64,000 nt of DNA from Pseudorasbora parva (lineage: Eukaryota > Chordata > Actinopteri > Cypriniformes > Gobionidae), in NCBI RefSeq assembly GCF_024679245.1, contig NC_090182.1, positions 24,099,774-24,163,773 on the forward strand, written 5' to 3'. Every line of letters begins with the position of its first letter. The stretch's first letter is position 1. Positions 63,351 to 64,000 of this stretch are shown here, piece after piece. Position numbers and translations under genes: made by a program. The notes under the pieces were generated by a model that worked only from the letters and a program-made list of their open reading frames with translations, was not told the origin of the DNA and did not search any database.

Positions 63351-64000
63351 ATATAATATATTTATTTTATATGTCCATATAGTTAGTTTAGTAAAATGAA
63401 AATTTGTCCTTGGAAATTAGCTAAAAAAAATCATTTAAGTTGTTATATTTAATTTCGCAATTTTGCATGTCATTCCAAACCAAAATGCATATTTTGAAAA
63501 AAATCTCGGTTTTGTGTTTTTGGCCTTTTGGGCTTGCAACGAAAGCTCTAATGTTGTTTTGAACCCCATTCATTTGCATAGTTTGGGTAAGAGAGAAATT
63601 CGATTTTTTTTTTTTTTTTTTTTTTTTTCTTTTTTTTTTTTTAAAGAGCAAAATTGATAATGTAGGACTCGTGGAGACAATAATAAAAATTGAATTTTAA
63701 AACTACATACTTAATCCATTCCTCAAAGGAGAACAACATATTGCAGGTAATACCTTTGTTGTAAAGGCTTCAGAAGGAGGAAGTGTTTCCCAGAACTCAG
63801 AGACTGTGTGGCAGCTGGCAGTATTCTTGCTTGGCAAACCTCTACATTACTAGCTTGTTGTGTTAAGCAGTTTCCATGGCATTTCAAGTTTATATACTGC
63901 GATTGTGAATTGTGTATACACTAGCGACTGGCAAACTTAAACCAAAAGGATTTCCAATGCCCAGTAGTCCAATGAAAAAGAAAACTAGCCACACACACAC

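Larger units (their letters stand above)
58120..64000 (+). other. pdgfc: pdgfc intron 1 (partial)
   Basis: No CUB-domain exon is visible to the end of the window. The intron holds a short (CA)n (58571-58622), a hAT-like MITE and a Tc1 element. The stretches 58623-61264 and 63351-64000 contain no recognisable exon; a long poly-T occupies 63605-63642. Confidence 0.75.

Noticed and set aside
58120..64000. Search for the CUB-domain exon of pdgfc
   Set aside because: No segment with the expected conserved CUB residues and splice sites was found; only the Tc1 transposase gives a long open frame here.

Overview
This is animal DNA, from a ray-finned fish and most likely a cypriniform (carp/minnow relative). 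It has split genes with GT-AG introns, long dinucleotide microsatellites, several Tc1-like and hAT-like transposons, tRNA-derived SINEs, and many copies of a fold-back element ending in TTAAAGGGTTAGTTCACC, which I know from cyprinid genomes. There is no prokaryotic operon, CRISPR array or integrated virus.

Three real genes are supported, in the order gria2 - glrb - pdgfc. (1) gria2 (AMPA glutamate receptor subunit 2), minus strand: only its first two coding exons (3428-3512 and 3199-3339) are inside; the rest lies beyond base 1. (2) glrb (glycine receptor beta subunit), minus strand: complete, nine coding exons from 47681 down to the stop at 22379, joining without a frame break into a 494-residue Cys-loop receptor, plus a probable first exon ending at 49811. 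(3) pdgfc (platelet-derived growth factor C), plus strand: first coding exon 58008-58119, then intron 1 to the window end. glrb and pdgfc are divergent and gria2 lies downstream of glrb in the same direction. As I remember it, this matches the human order PDGFC - GLRB - GRIA2, and that shared order supports all three calls. Glycine receptors mediate inhibitory and AMPA receptors excitatory synaptic transmission; PDGF-C is a secreted growth factor. They are neighbours by ancestry, not members of one pathway.

Layout: 1-3198 gria2 intron; 3199-3512 gria2 exons; 3513-3760 gria2 5' region with a (CT)n tract; 3760-22378 repeat-rich intergenic DNA (MITEs, two minisatellite-bearing elements, a LINE fragment, SINE, decayed Tc1, LINE 3' tail, and a possible unrecognised small gene at 13.3-15.4 kb); 22379-49990 glrb, whose introns hold most of the transposons; 50-57 kb intergenic; 57187-58007 pdgfc promoter and 5'UTR; 58120-64000 pdgfc intron 1 with a hAT-like MITE and a Tc1 element.

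The most interesting signals lie where repeats meet gene structure: a glrb exon whose 3' splice site directly abuts a 180-bp (TG)n tract; a glrb intron whose best branch-point sequence is supplied by a transposon end; and a three-level nest of transposons whose target-site duplications give the insertion order.
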